Assembly: GCF_004345785.1 (NCBI RefSeq) | Contig: NZ_SLXI01000001.1 | Location: 186,001 to 250,000, forward strand | Length of the DNA: 64,000 bases | Reading direction: 5' to 3' | Source of the DNA: Bisgaardia hudsonensis | GTDB taxonomy: Bacteria; Pseudomonadota; Gammaproteobacteria; Enterobacterales; Pasteurellaceae | In this document: piece after piece, positions 33,406 through 42,921 of the stretch | Layout of the letters: each line of letters starts with the position of its first letter | How positions within the stretch are numbered: position 1 is the stretch's first letter | Notes under the pieces: model-generated | Databases searched by the model: none | Told to the model about the DNA's origin: nothing | Seen by the model: only the letters and a program-made list of their open reading frames with translations | Translations under genes and position numbers: made by a program

Positions 33406-33532
33406 TTCTAATTCTCTTTAATAGTGATTAAATACAAGTTACTTTAAAAGGAATAAAGGCTGTAATAGCCTAGAGATTATTGGCTTTTAGTAAAGTAATA
33501 AACAGACTTTAAATTAACTTATCTTTTCTATT

Positions 33533-33572
33533 AAAATCTCCGTTGTAGAAATTCCTATAACGGAGATTTTTA
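33533..33572 (+). terminator. Terminator downstream of lysS
   Basis: AAAATCTCCGTTGTAG and CTATAACGGAGATTTT form a long stem (one G-U) with a 6-base loop and a T-rich tail. It separates lysS from the toxin-antitoxin pair. Confidence 0.8.
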
Positions 33573-33594
33573 TTTATATACAATAAATATTTGA

Positions 33595-33623
33595 TGTAAT
33601 ACAATGTAGTATAAAGTATTACA
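33595..33623. promoter_or_regulatory. Inverted repeat before the toxin-antitoxin pair (candidate operator)
   Basis: TGTAATAC and GTATTACA are perfect 8-base inverted copies 13 bases apart, covering a TATAAAG-type -10 region 33 bases before the antitoxin ATG. Ribbon-helix-helix antitoxins commonly bind such repeats to repress their own operon. Confidence 0.6.
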
Positions 33624-33655
33624 ATTTTAATGGGTAATAAAAAGAGAGAATAAAA

Positions 33656-33898
33656 ATGGTAGTGAAATCTATTCGATTTGATGAGCAATTACAACATGAT
33701 ATTCAAATTTTAGCCGATAAATATAATCGTAAGCCACACTGGATAATGGTCGAGAGTTTAAAACGAGCAGTATCTGAAGAAATTGCAAAATTGCGTTTTA
33801 TAGAGGAAAGCGAAAAAGAAGTATTAAAAATGCAATCTATTCAAGGTTATTCTATCGAATTTAAAGATTTAAAAAACGAACTTGGTTTAGATAAATGA
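33656..33898 (+). CDS. Ribbon-helix-helix antitoxin (ParD/CopG-like)
   Basis: An 80-residue protein. The N-terminus VVKSIRFDEQLQHDIQILAD followed by a second helix (KPHWIMVESLKRAV) is the usual beta-helix-helix DNA-binding arrangement; the C-terminal part would clasp the toxin. It overlaps the toxin gene as ATGA. The upstream inverted repeat is its likely operator. It is placed between lysS and sprT, unrelated housekeeping genes, which fits an acquired cassette. Confidence 0.8.
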   Translation: MVVKSIRFDEQLQHDIQILADKYNRKPHWIMVESLKRAVSEEIAKLRFIEESEKEVLKMQSIQGYSIEFKDLKNELGLDK

Positions 33899-34188
33899 TC
33901 AAAGTTTTAGTTTCTCCGAAGGTGATTAAACTTATTAATGATTACGCGATTCAATTAAGTAAATTTTCTGGATATTCCGAAACAGGATTAAATTTTAAAA
34001 AACAGTGTTTCCAAAAAATTGAAAGTTTGATACTTTTCCCTGAACGTTGTAGGCAATATACAAATTATACTGATTTTAGAGAATTAATCGTTGGTGATTT
34101 TTTAATTTTATATCGTTATGAAGAAAAATCTAAAACTGTTTATGTGGCTAATATGAAAAATGCCAAACAAAAGAATTATAAAAATTAA
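33895..34188 (+). CDS. RelE/ParE-family toxin
   Basis: A 97-residue protein of the small RelE/ParE barrel type: helical N-terminus, KIESLILFPERCRQY, then FRELIVGDFLILYRYEEKSKTVYVANM, the usual strand region ending in a V/I-rich segment. Whether it poisons gyrase (ParE) or cuts mRNA (RelE) cannot be read from sequence. It starts 4 bases before the antitoxin stop. Confidence 0.8.
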   Translation: MIKVLVSPKVIKLINDYAIQLSKFSGYSETGLNFKKQCFQKIESLILFPERCRQYTNYTDFRELIVGDFLILYRYEEKSKTVYVANMKNAKQKNYKN

Positions 34189-34208
34189 AGTTTTGCTGAT
34201 AAGTAATA

Positions 34209-34718
34209 ATGGATAACGGACAATTTCGTCAGCTTAAAATGCAAGTGCAACGTAAATTATCAGCTTGTTTAAAACAAGCTGAAATTTACTTTAACCGTAC
34301 TTTTACAATGCCTACTGTATCTTATGAAATACGAGGTGTAAAAGCTGGCGTTGCTTATTTACAAAAAAATGAAATTCGTTTAAACCGAACATTATTACAA
34401 GAAAATACCCAATCCTTTATTAATGAAGTTGTCCCTCACGAATTGGCTCATTTGTTGGTATATCAAGTTTTTGGAAAAGTGCAGCCTCATGGTAAAGAAT
34501 GGAAGTCCATAATGCTAAATATTTTTGGTTTAACGCCTAATATTTATCATCAATTTGATGTCATCAATGTTCAAGGACAAACTTTTAGTTATAGTTGTGA
34601 CTGTCAAACTCATCATTTAACCTTAAGACGACATAATAAAATTCAACAAAATAAAGCAGAATATTTTTGTAAAAAATGTAAGAAAAAATTGAAATTATCT
34701 ACTAGTAATTCATTCTAA
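34209..34718 (+). CDS. sprT: SprT-like zinc metalloprotease family protein
   Basis: A 169-residue protein with the HELAH zinc-protease motif in VPHELAHLL (about residues 76-80) and C-terminal paired cysteines (CDCQTHH, then CKKCKK) for a second zinc site. Its length matches E. coli SprT (165). Relatives (Spartan) degrade DNA-crosslinked proteins; the bacterial role is not settled. No clear ribosome site precedes the ATG. Confidence 0.85.
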   Translation: MDNGQFRQLKMQVQRKLSACLKQAEIYFNRTFTMPTVSYEIRGVKAGVAYLQKNEIRLNRTLLQENTQSFINEVVPHELAHLLVYQVFGKVQPHGKEWKSIMLNIFGLTPNIYHQFDVINVQGQTFSYSCDCQTHHLTLRRHNKIQQNKAEYFCKKCKKKLKLSTSNSF

Positions 34719-34778
34719 ATAGGATTAACATGGCTACAATTACACATGATAGTATTTTATACTAATAAGGAGTTGTTT

Positions 34779-35321
34779 ATGAGAAAATCATTATTAGCAG
34801 TTTTGGTCGGAGCTTTTACTCTTTCTACTGCGAGTGCAAATTTCTATGTACAAGGTGATTTAGGTCTTTCTAAAATTAAATTTACTAGTTATTCAGGAAT
34901 GACAAAGACAAAGATCATTCCTAGTTTAGCTGTAGGTTATAAATTTGCTGATTGGCGTTTAGCTATTGATTATAGTCATTATGGTCGTTTTTCTGATAAA
35001 GTTGGTAATGAATCATTATCTTCTAAAATCTATAGTTTAGGATTCTCTGCCTTATATGATTTTAATGTTAATTATGATGTTAAGCCTTATGTCGGAGTAA
35101 GAATCGCTTCTAATAGCTTTGATATTAATAATTCATCACCAGGTTTTCTTAATGATAGAAAAGAAACCAAATTAGGCTATGGTGCTATAGTCGGTGGTAG
35201 TTATAATTTTTCTCCTAACTGGGATTTAAATGCGGGTCTTGAATATAACCGTTTAGGTTCTTTTGCAGATACTAAGATTAATCAATATGGTGCAAAAGTT
35301 GGTGTTCGTTACGAATTCTAA
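34779..35321 (+). CDS. Opa-like outer-membrane beta-barrel protein
   Basis: A 180-residue exported protein: signal peptide MRKSLLAVLVGAFTLSTASA, then alternating strands and a C-terminal phenylalanine (GVRYEF), typical of eight-stranded barrels of the opacity-porin family. The ATG at 34779 with AAGGAG is chosen over an upstream frame extension of 11 codons. Surface loops would lie around residues 20-35, 60-75 and 110-130. A ligand is not predictable. It ends in a strong terminator. Confidence 0.8.
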   Translation: MRKSLLAVLVGAFTLSTASANFYVQGDLGLSKIKFTSYSGMTKTKIIPSLAVGYKFADWRLAIDYSHYGRFSDKVGNESLSSKIYSLGFSALYDFNVNYDVKPYVGVRIASNSFDINNSSPGFLNDRKETKLGYGAIVGGSYNFSPNWDLNAGLEYNRLGSFADTKINQYGAKVGVRYEF

Positions 35322-35345
35322 TTTATTAGAATATCTACATTAAGA

Positions 35346-35376
35346 GGAGTAAATTTTATGAATTTACTCCTTTTTT
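35346..35376. terminator. Terminator after the Opa-like gene
   Basis: GGAGTAAATT / AATTTACTCC with a 5-base loop and T6, just before the convergent end of glnE. Confidence 0.85.
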
Positions 35377-35377
35377 A

Positions 35378-38317
35378 TTAATACAATAAATTCCCCCAAA
35401 CTTCACGAATAAATTCTCTTTCCTGTTTAAATTCCTCAATCGTGGTAACCGAAGGTAAGCCTAATAAATTTAAATGGTGAATGCGATTACGCAGTTTGGT
35501 GTAACATTCTTTTAATTTCTCTGAAACTTCTTCAGAAATGACCGCACTTTCCGTCATAATTTCAAAAATTCTCACATTATCTGACCAAGTTGTGAGTAAA
35601 GCATTTTTAGGTGCGTGTGCTAATACTAAATATTGAGCAATAAACTCAATATCAGTAATACCGCCAAGATCTGTTTTGATATTAAATTCATTTTCCTTAC
35701 TATGAGATAAATGTTGATACATTTTCTCTCGCATTGCAGTAATGTCTAGTTTCAGTTGGGTAAGTTCTCTTGGTGTGGTTAATACTTTTTCACGAATAAG
35801 ATCAAAACGTTGGCGTAAATGTTGTTCGCCATAAACCACTCTTGCTCGAACTAAGGCTTGCTTTTCCCAAGTCCAAGCATCGTTAGTTTGATAATTCTCA
35901 AATGCCTTTAAAGAACAACCGAGTAATCCAGAATCCCCAGATGGACGTAGTCGCAGATCTATCTCATATAATACGCCAGCACTGGTATTAATACTAAAAA
36001 TACTGATAATTTTTTGAGCAAGTTTTAGATAGAATTGTTTGCTATCAATAGATTTTCTACCGCCAATTGTTTGGCCTGTTCTTGTACCATCATATAGAAA
36101 GACTAAGTCAAGATCAGATTTGTAACCCAGCTCTATTCCCCCGAGCTTTCCATACCCAATGACTAAAAATCCTTTTTCATTTTCCGTTAAATATTCAGGT
36201 ACGCCAAAACGTTGGCTTACTTGTTGCCAAGCAGTATTGACTACCACATTAATAATTGCTTCTGCTAAAAAAGTAAGATGATCACTGACTTTCATTACGG
36301 GCAATGCACCAAGAATATCCGCTGCTGCGACTTGCAAAAGTATGGTTTGCTTGAATTGGCGTAACGCATCAATCAGTTGTTCTTCATCATCGTTAGGTAA
36401 TCGCAGTAAATATTGTTGTAACTCCGAAGAATAGTCAGTATAAGGGATCGGATTTAGCAATGCTTTTCTATTTAATAGTTCATCAAGTAAAATTGGGTGA
36501 CGCGCTACTTGTTCAGCGATCATTTTTGATTTTGCACAAAGCTCAATTAATTGTGTTAAAACTTGAGGATTTTCTACCAATAGCTCTAAATAAGTAGTTC
36601 GAGTGGCTATTTTATCTATAATATTTAATATTCTTGGTAGTAGTGCTTGAAATTGATGATTACTAAATATTTGTTTTAGTACATTAGGAATAAGCTGTGT
36701 TAATGCTAAGCGACCACGAACACCAATAGAACGGCGAGCAAGATCCATTTTAAATTGATAAAGTCGATCAATGATTTCTTCTTGGGTATTTTCTTGAATA
36801 CCCTGTGTTATCAGTATTTGTTCAATTTCTTGTGGCACTAAATCTTCATCAAGAAAATCATTCCAAATATCCGTTTCTTGATTTTTTTCTTCATCATCAT
36901 TTTCGCCAATTAAATTATCAAAAACCGACCGCACTTTTTGATGATGAGTTTGCAAAACAGTATAAAAACTTTGCCAGTCATTAATTGGATAAGTGATTGT
37001 TATGTTTTGTTTTTGATTATCCCATTGAGTAAACTCGGCACAAGCGGTAATTAAACGTTGTTGATCCAACTCATTGGTAGGGAGTTGTTGAGTTTGTTTA
37101 TCATTAATCGCTTGTAGAATGTTTTCTGTTCGGCGTAAAAATAAATAGGCTTGTTGTAGATCCTCTCGTTGTTGTGGCGTGATTAATTGTAAACGTTCAA
37201 TTTCAGGTAGGATTTTTAATAATTCATAATGTTGTAAGCCAATTTCTCTACCACCACGAATTAATTGGAAAACTTGTACGATAAATTCAATTTCACGAAT
37301 ACCGCCAGCACCGAGTTTAATATTATCAACTAGACCACGACGACGCACTTCACGGGTAATTTTTTCTTTCATATCACGCAAGGATTGAATCACACTAAAA
37401 TCAATATAGCGGCGATAAATAAAAGGGCGTAACAGATTTTGTAATAGCTTTACATTTTGATCTTGCGGATCTGCACCCAAAATTCGACCTTTGATCATCG
37501 CATAGCGTTCCCAATCTCGTCCTTGTTCTTGATAATATAGCTCCATTGCATTGAAACTTAATGCTAATGCACCGCTATCGCCAAAAGGTCGTAAACGCAT
37601 ATCTGTGCGATATACAAAACCATCATCAGTATATTGATCGAGTGCTTGAATAATCCGCTGTCCTAGCCGAGTAAAAAATTTATGATTTTCAACGGAGCGT
37701 CTGCCACCAATAGTTTCTCCATTTTCAGGATAGGTAAAAATCAAATCAATATCCGATGAAAAATTAAGTTCACTTCCCCCTAATTTCCCCATACCCAGAA
37801 TATAAAGTTGTTGGCGGTTACCTTGACTATCTATTGGCGTTCCCATTTCTTGACAGGTTTTTTCATATAACCAATCTCTTGCTCCAATAATTAGTGTTTC
37901 AGCTAAACGGGATAAACGAATAAAAATATCTTCAACGGAACCCAAATTTAAAGTTTGGCAAATACTTAATTTTGCCATTTCTTGATTTCTAAATTGACGT
38001 AGTATTTTAAATAGCTGTTGTTCTGTTTCAATTACTTGTAATTGCTGATTTAATCGCAATTTATAATTATCGCAATCCCCCAATGTTGGAAGTTTTTGCC
38101 AGCATTGATCTAAAAAGTGCGGTTGTTTTTGAAAAACTTCTGATAAAAAATCAGACATTGAAATAGCCAAAAGTAATTGGTTTATGTGGCTATTTGGCAG
38201 TTTTAATTCTTGATTAACATATCGCTCAATATCGTCATCATATTTTTCAGGAAAATTTGTTACTAATAATTTTGCTAATGAATGTAAAGTATCAATAAAA
38301 GGGGCTGTTTGTAACAT
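35378..38317 (-). CDS. glnE: Glutamine synthetase adenylyltransferase/deadenylase
   Basis: A 979-residue bifunctional enzyme that adenylylates (inactivates) and deadenylylates glutamine synthetase. Two nucleotidyltransferase cores are visible: [19 protein letters not shown] in the N-terminal half and [20 protein letters not shown] in the C-terminal half, separated by a helical regulatory region. The length is close to E. coli GlnE (946). Three uptake signals lie inside (35541, 36928, 38115). Confidence 0.95.
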   Translation of the reverse strand: MLQTAPFIDTLHSLAKLLVTNFPEKYDDDIERYVNQELKLPNSHINQLLLAISMSDFLSEVFQKQPHFLDQCWQKLPTLGDCDNYKLRLNQQLQVIETEQQLFKILRQFRNQEMAKLSICQTLNLGSVEDIFIRLSRLAETLIIGARDWLYEKTCQEMGTPIDSQGNRQQLYILGMGKLGGSELNFSSDIDLIFTYPENGETIGGRRSVENHKFFTRLGQRIIQALDQYTDDGFVYRTDMRLRPFGDSGALALSFNAMELYYQEQGRDWERYAMIKGRILGADPQDQNVKLLQNLLRPFIYRRYIDFSVIQSLRDMKEKITREVRRRGLVDNIKLGAGGIREIEFIVQVFQLIRGGREIGLQHYELLKILPEIERLQLITPQQREDLQQAYLFLRRTENILQAINDKQTQQLPTNELDQQRLITACAEFTQWDNQKQNITITYPINDWQSFYTVLQTHHQKVRSVFDNLIGENDDEEKNQETDIWNDFLDEDLVPQEIEQILITQGIQENTQEEIIDRLYQFKMDLARRSIGVRGRLALTQLIPNVLKQIFSNHQFQALLPRILNIIDKIATRTTYLELLVENPQVLTQLIELCAKSKMIAEQVARHPILLDELLNRKALLNPIPYTDYSSELQQYLLRLPNDDEEQLIDALRQFKQTILLQVAAADILGALPVMKVSDHLTFLAEAIINVVVNTAWQQVSQRFGVPEYLTENEKGFLVIGYGKLGGIELGYKSDLDLVFLYDGTRTGQTIGGRKSIDSKQFYLKLAQKIISIFSINTSAGVLYEIDLRLRPSGDSGLLGCSLKAFENYQTNDAWTWEKQALVRARVVYGEQHLRQRFDLIREKVLTTPRELTQLKLDITAMREKMYQHLSHSKENEFNIKTDLGGITDIEFIAQYLVLAHAPKNALLTTWSDNVRIFEIMTESAVISEEVSEKLKECYTKLRNRIHHLNLLGLPSVTTIEEFKQEREFIREVWGNLLY

Positions 38318-38469
38318 AATTTAGTCCTGTTTTTTTATATATAAATAAAACAGATTGATTGTAAGGGAAAACGAAAAAATTTGTAAGTGCGGTTAAAAAT
38401 TTTAATGTTTTATATTATTGATATAAGCCTACTTTATAGGAATAACTTTTATTAAATATATATAACAAA

Positions 38470-38498
38470 TTTATTGCATTACTTTCCTAAAATATAAT
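38470..38498 (+). promoter_or_regulatory. Probable promoter of the thiamine operon
   Basis: TATAAT at 38493-38498 with a weak TTTATT -35 box 17 bases upstream, directly before the TPP riboswitch. Confidence 0.45.
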
Positions 38499-38510
38499 AG
38501 ACTTGTAAGC

Positions 38511-38593
38511 CTATTAGTCGGGGTGCTAATAATTTGTTAGCTGAGATTACACCCGTGAACCTGATACAGTTAATACTGACGTAGGAAACTAAT
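38511..38593 (+). ncRNA. TPP riboswitch (THI element)
   Basis: The closing stem ATTAGT/ACTAAT frames the conserved core: GGGGTGC, then GCTGAGATTACACC and CCTGATACAGTTAATACTG with GTAGGAAACTA. It binds thiamine pyrophosphate; in proteobacteria it usually blocks translation or terminates transcription when TPP is high. It precedes thiM by about 65 bases and should control thiM-thiD-thiB-thiP. Confidence 0.97.
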
Positions 38594-38658
38594 TTTTTAT
38601 CCCTTTCTGTACCGTCAATATTGCTGGTCATTCTTTTATTATAAAAAAAGGAAAAGCT

Positions 38659-39453
38659 ATGCAATTCAAATATTTAAATCTTATTCGTGAACGTAATCCG
38701 TTAGTACATTGTATTACTAATATTGTGGTGGCAAATTACAGTGCTAATGGTTTACTGGCATTAGGTGCCTCGCCATTAATGTCGGCTAATTTAGATGAAG
38801 TTGCTGAAATTCAACATTTCTCACAAGGTTTATTGCTAAATATTGGCACATTTACCAATGTTGAAGCGAAACTATTAGCTGGAAAAGCCGCTAATAAAAA
38901 TAGCGTACCAGTCGTACTTGATCCAGCGGGTTGTGGGGCGACACAATGTCGTAAAAATGCCACTGAAACCTTATTAAATGAATTAGATATTGCCGTTCTA
39001 CGTGGTAATGCGGGGGAATTAGCGAGCATAGCTAAGGTTGATTGGCAAGTAAAAGGCGTTGATAGCGGTGCTGGCAATGGTGATATTGTGGATATTGCCA
39101 AAAAAGTGGCGAAACAATACCAAACAATCGTGGCATTAAGTGGCGCAACGGATATTATTACTGATGGCGAGCGTGTGGCTAAAATTCATAATGGTACTGC
39201 ATTATTCCCGAGAATTACGGGATCAGGTTGCTTATTGGGAGCAGTTTGTGCTGCATTTGTTGGTGTAGCAGAAGAAGCCGATTATTTTCAGGCGGTTGTT
39301 GAGGCTTGTACGGTTTATGCTATTGCAGGTGAATTAGCTGCAAAACCACTAACGGAAACCCAAACTGGTAGTTTTTCTATTGCTCTTTTAGATCAGTTAG
39401 CAGAAATTTCTGAAGAAAAAGCACAACAATTAGCAAGGGTAACTTATGAATAA
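38659..39453 (+). CDS. thiM: Hydroxyethylthiazole kinase
   Basis: A 264-residue ribokinase-fold enzyme phosphorylating the salvaged thiazole moiety of thiamine. Marks are PLVHCITNIVVANYSANGLLALGASPLMS-type N-terminus (residues 12-40), VLDPAGCGAT, and the anion hole GSGCLLGA with the catalytic Cys region near residue 195. AAAGGA precedes the ATG. It overlaps thiD by 8 bases. Confidence 0.96.
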   Translation: MQFKYLNLIRERNPLVHCITNIVVANYSANGLLALGASPLMSANLDEVAEIQHFSQGLLLNIGTFTNVEAKLLAGKAANKNSVPVVLDPAGCGATQCRKNATETLLNELDIAVLRGNAGELASIAKVDWQVKGVDSGAGNGDIVDIAKKVAKQYQTIVALSGATDIITDGERVAKIHNGTALFPRITGSGCLLGAVCAAFVGVAEEADYFQAVVEACTVYAIAGELAAKPLTETQTGSFSIALLDQLAEISEEKAQQLARVTYE

Positions 39454-40249
39454 AATTGCACAGGCATTGACAATAGCGGGATCTGATAGCGGTGGTGGTG
39501 CGGGTATTCAAGCCGATTTAAAAACTTTTCAAATGCGTAAAGTGTTTGGCACAACAGCTATTACTGCTATTACTGCACAAAATACATTAGGGGTATTTGA
39601 TATTCACCCGATACCATTAACAACGATCCAAGCTCAATTAAAAGCTATCGCAGAAGATTTTAACATTTCAGCATTTAAAATTGGTATGTTAGGAACACCA
39701 GAAATTATTGAATGTGTAGCGGATAGTTTAAAACAATATTCCTTTGGAAAAATGGTGTTAGATCCCGTAATGGTAGCCAAAGGTGGGGCACCTTTATTAC
39801 AACAAAACGCCATTCAAGCAATGCGAACCTTTTTGTTGCCAATGGCGGATGTGCTTACGCCGAATTTACCAGAAGCTCAAGCTCTGACTGGTATTGAAAT
39901 TGTCGATGATAACAGTGCAGAAAAAGCAGCACGTCAGTTACAAGCGTACGGCGTAAAAACCGTCGTTATTAAAGGGGGGCATACTAATGACTCCAATAGT
40001 GAAATTTGTCGTGATTGGATTTTTACCCCAAGCACAGATTTTGTGGTGGAATCAGAGCGTTATCCAACCAAACATACGCACGGCACTGGTTGCACCTTTT
40101 CAGCTTGTATCACGGCTGAATTAGCAAAAGGAGCTGAAGTAGAGCAAGCAATTCGTACCGCAAAAGAATTTATTACTGCTGCCATTAGCCATCCTTTAGG
40201 AATTGGACAGGGACACGGACCGACAAATCATTGGTCATACAATAAATAA
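39446..40249 (+). CDS. thiD: Hydroxymethylpyrimidine (phosphate) kinase
   Basis: A 267-residue kinase making HMP-PP for thiamine assembly. ALTIAGSDSGGGAGIQADLKTF near residues 7-28 is the ribokinase/ThiD signature and HTHGTGCTFSA holds the catalytic Asp/Gly-rich loop equivalent. It overlaps thiM by 8 bases; thiB follows after 9. No thiE is in the window. Confidence 0.96.
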   Translation: MNKIAQALTIAGSDSGGGAGIQADLKTFQMRKVFGTTAITAITAQNTLGVFDIHPIPLTTIQAQLKAIAEDFNISAFKIGMLGTPEIIECVADSLKQYSFGKMVLDPVMVAKGGAPLLQQNAIQAMRTFLLPMADVLTPNLPEAQALTGIEIVDDNSAEKAARQLQAYGVKTVVIKGGHTNDSNSEICRDWIFTPSTDFVVESERYPTKHTHGTGCTFSACITAELAKGAEVEQAIRTAKEFITAAISHPLGIGQGHGPTNHWSYNK

Positions 40250-40258
40250 TAGGAAAAA

Positions 40259-41275
40259 ATGATGAAAAAACAAAAAATTTTGACCGCACTTTCATTGGGA
40301 TTATTCTCAACATTGCTTTCAACCTCTGTTTTAGCAGAACCGCAAACAATCAATGTTTATACCTATGATAGCTTTACGGCTGATTGGGGAGCTGGTCCTA
40401 AAGTAAAAAATTTATTTGAAACACAATATTCACAATGTAAAGTGAATTATGTGTCTTTTGATAGTAGTGGTACTTTACTAAATCGAGTTCGCTTAGAAGG
40501 GAAAAAAACAAAAGCAGATATTGTCTTAGGGCTTGATAATTATGTATTAGAAGAAGCAAAAAAATCGGGCGTTTTTGCGAGTAATAAAGTGGATTTAGCG
40601 AAACTAGATTTACCAATTACTTGGAAAGATCAAACATTTTTACCTTATGATTTTGGGGAATATGCCTTTATTTATGATAAAACAAAGCTAGCTAATCCGC
40701 CGAAAAGTCTAAAAGAGCTAGTGGATCGTGAAGATTTGCGGGTGATTTATCAAGATCCTCGCACAAGTAGTGTGGGACGTGGGCTAGTGGTATGGCTTAA
40801 CCAAGTTTATCCACAAAATGAAATAGAAAATGCGTGGAAAAAATTGGCAAAACATACGGTAACCGTAGGCAAAGGTTGGTCTGCTACTTATGGGGCTTTC
40901 TTAAAAGGTGAGTCTGATTTAGTGTTGAGTTACAATACCTCACCTTTATACCATTTATTAAATGAACAAAAAGATCAATATGTGGCAGCAAACTTAGCGG
41001 AAGGCGGTGTATTACAAATTGAACTGGCTGCAAGAGTAGTCGGACATAATAGTATTTGTGCCGACCAATTTATGCAATTCTTAATTGAACCAGCCGTACA
41101 ATCTGTGCTTGCTCAAAATAACGTAATGTTACCTGTGATCTCAGCAGCAACAGAACCACATTTTGATGCCTTAAAGGCAGAACAAATGAAAAAAAGAGTA
41201 TTTGATCCAATGCAAGTGAATGATAAAGACTTAAAAAATTGGGTGAAAATCTGGCAATCTAGTTTGAGCCATTAA
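40259..41275 (+). CDS. thiB: Thiamine ABC transporter, periplasmic binding protein
   Basis: A 338-residue exported binding protein for thiamine/TPP. A signal peptide of about 26 residues ends STSVLA; the mature part begins EPQTINVYTYDSF, the family opening, with FDSSGTLLNRVRLEGKKTKADIVLGLDN following. Two adjacent ATGs (40259, 40262) are possible starts. The gene ends one base into thiP. An uptake signal lies inside the signal-peptide region (40283). Confidence 0.95.
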   Translation: MMKKQKILTALSLGLFSTLLSTSVLAEPQTINVYTYDSFTADWGAGPKVKNLFETQYSQCKVNYVSFDSSGTLLNRVRLEGKKTKADIVLGLDNYVLEEAKKSGVFASNKVDLAKLDLPITWKDQTFLPYDFGEYAFIYDKTKLANPPKSLKELVDREDLRVIYQDPRTSSVGRGLVVWLNQVYPQNEIENAWKKLAKHTVTVGKGWSATYGAFLKGESDLVLSYNTSPLYHLLNEQKDQYVAANLAEGGVLQIELAARVVGHNSICADQFMQFLIEPAVQSVLAQNNVMLPVISAATEPHFDALKAEQMKKRVFDPMQVNDKDLKNWVKIWQSSLSH

Positions 41276-42906
41276 TGGAATTTTTAAAAAAAATATTTAA
41301 AAAAACTACCGCACTTTATTTCAAAACAGGCTATAAAAATAGCTATGTTAGCGATTATTGGGGCGGTAGTTTTGTACTTTTATTTATTATTGCTTTTTAT
41401 TTTATTGCTTTAAAGGCAATCTTTTCAGTCGGAAGTGATTATAGTTGGCAAGATTTTTTACAAGATAGCTATGTACACCGTGTTATCACGTTTAGTTTTG
41501 CACAAGCTTTTTTATCTGCTTTACTGTCTATTTTGATTGGTGGTTTATTTGCCAGAGCTTTTTTCTATCAAAATTTTATTGCTAAAAAAGCAATTCTAAA
41601 ATTATTTTCCGTTACTTTTGTATTACCAGCGTTAGTGGCTATTTTTGGACTAATGGGTATTTATGGACATTCTGGTTGGCTAGCCAAACTAGTACAATTT
41701 TTAGGGATAGATTGGCACCCTGAAATGTATGGTTTAGCTGGCATTTTAATCGCCCATCTCTTTTTTAATATTCCCTTAGCGGCAAGAATGTTTTTACAAA
41801 GCTTTGCAAATATTCCCAGTCAACAACGACAGCTTGCCGCTCAATTAAATATTCGAGGTTGGCAATTTATACGATTAATTGAATTGCCTTATTTACGGCA
41901 ACAGTTATTACCTATTTTTGTACTGGTATTTATGTTGTGCTTTACCAGTTTTACTATCGTCTTAACGCTTGGTGGCGGACCTAAATATACCACCTTAGAA
42001 GTGGCTATCTACCAATCTATTGTATTTGAGTTTGATCTTGCAAAAGCGGGGCTTTTTGCCATATTACAATTTATTTTTTGCTTTATACTCTTTGCAATCA
42101 GCAGTATTTTTACTAAATCACTAAATACCAATTTACCTAGTCGCCATAGTTGGTTTGATACACAAAAAAGTGCGGTCAAAATTTGGCAAGTTTTTATAAT
42201 TAGTATCGTAATATTGTTTATTTTCTTACCTTTATTCAATACTGTGTTTACGGCATTAACCTCAAATCATTTAATGGCAGCGTGGGAAAATCCACAACTA
42301 TGGCGAGCGTTAACTTATTCTTTGTCGATAGCCCCAGTATCCGCACTAGTATCGGTTAGTTTTGCGATGGCTATGTTAATTTTATCTCGGCGTTTGCAAT
42401 GGCAATCTCAGCGCTATTTAGCACATAGTATTGTTAGTATTGGAATGATTATTCTTGCTATACCGACATTGGTTCTAGCAATGGGATTATTTATCGCTTT
42501 GCGAGATATTGATTTTAGCGAGCCACATTTATTTGTAATTGTCGTATTATGTAATGCCCTTGCCTCAATGCCTTTTGTGTTAAAAATTTTTACCGTACCA
42601 ATGAATAACAATATGCAATATTATGAAAAACTTTGCCAATCTCTAGGGATTAAAGGTTGGCAACGCTGGCGATTGATTGAATGGTATAATTTACGTTCAC
42701 CCATAAAATACGCTTTTGCTTTAGCTTGTGCTTTATCTTTAGGCGATTTCACCGCCATTGCTTTATTTGGTAGCCAAGATTTTACTTCATTACCTTATCT
42801 ACTTTATCAACAGCTCGGAAGTTATCGTATTGCAGACGCTTCTGTAACTGCATTCATATTATTGATTTTTTGTGGGGGAATTTTTATAGTGGTAGATAGG
42901 GAATAA
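41275..42906 (+). CDS. thiP: Thiamine ABC transporter permease
   Basis: A 543-residue permease with two fused inner-membrane halves (about twelve segments), each with an EAA-type loop (AAQLNIRGWQFIRLIELPYL and CQSLGIKGWQRWRLIEW). It overlaps thiB by one base. Uptake signals are at 41308 and 42168. Its ATPase gene thiQ normally follows directly; here a 1.5-kb opposite-strand gene intervenes. The last codons overlap one copy of a 14-base direct repeat. Confidence 0.94.
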   Translation: MEFLKKIFKKTTALYFKTGYKNSYVSDYWGGSFVLLFIIAFYFIALKAIFSVGSDYSWQDFLQDSYVHRVITFSFAQAFLSALLSILIGGLFARAFFYQNFIAKKAILKLFSVTFVLPALVAIFGLMGIYGHSGWLAKLVQFLGIDWHPEMYGLAGILIAHLFFNIPLAARMFLQSFANIPSQQRQLAAQLNIRGWQFIRLIELPYLRQQLLPIFVLVFMLCFTSFTIVLTLGGGPKYTTLEVAIYQSIVFEFDLAKAGLFAILQFIFCFILFAISSIFTKSLNTNLPSRHSWFDTQKSAVKIWQVFIISIVILFIFLPLFNTVFTALTSNHLMAAWENPQLWRALTYSLSIAPVSALVSVSFAMAMLILSRRLQWQSQRYLAHSIVSIGMIILAIPTLVLAMGLFIALRDIDFSEPHLFVIVVLCNALASMPFVLKIFTVPMNNNMQYYEKLCQSLGIKGWQRWRLIEWYNLRSPIKYAFALACALSLGDFTAIALFGSQDFTSLPYLLYQQLGSYRIADASVTAFILLIFCGGIFIVVDRE

Positions 42907-42909
42907 AAA
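42896..42909. repeat. Left copy of imperfect 14-base direct repeat flanking the inserted gene
   Basis: ATAGGGAATAAAAA, spanning the thiP stop codon. It differs at one base from the copy at 44388-44401 immediately before thiQ. Confidence 0.75.
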
Positions 42910-42921
42910 TTTTTCTCAATA

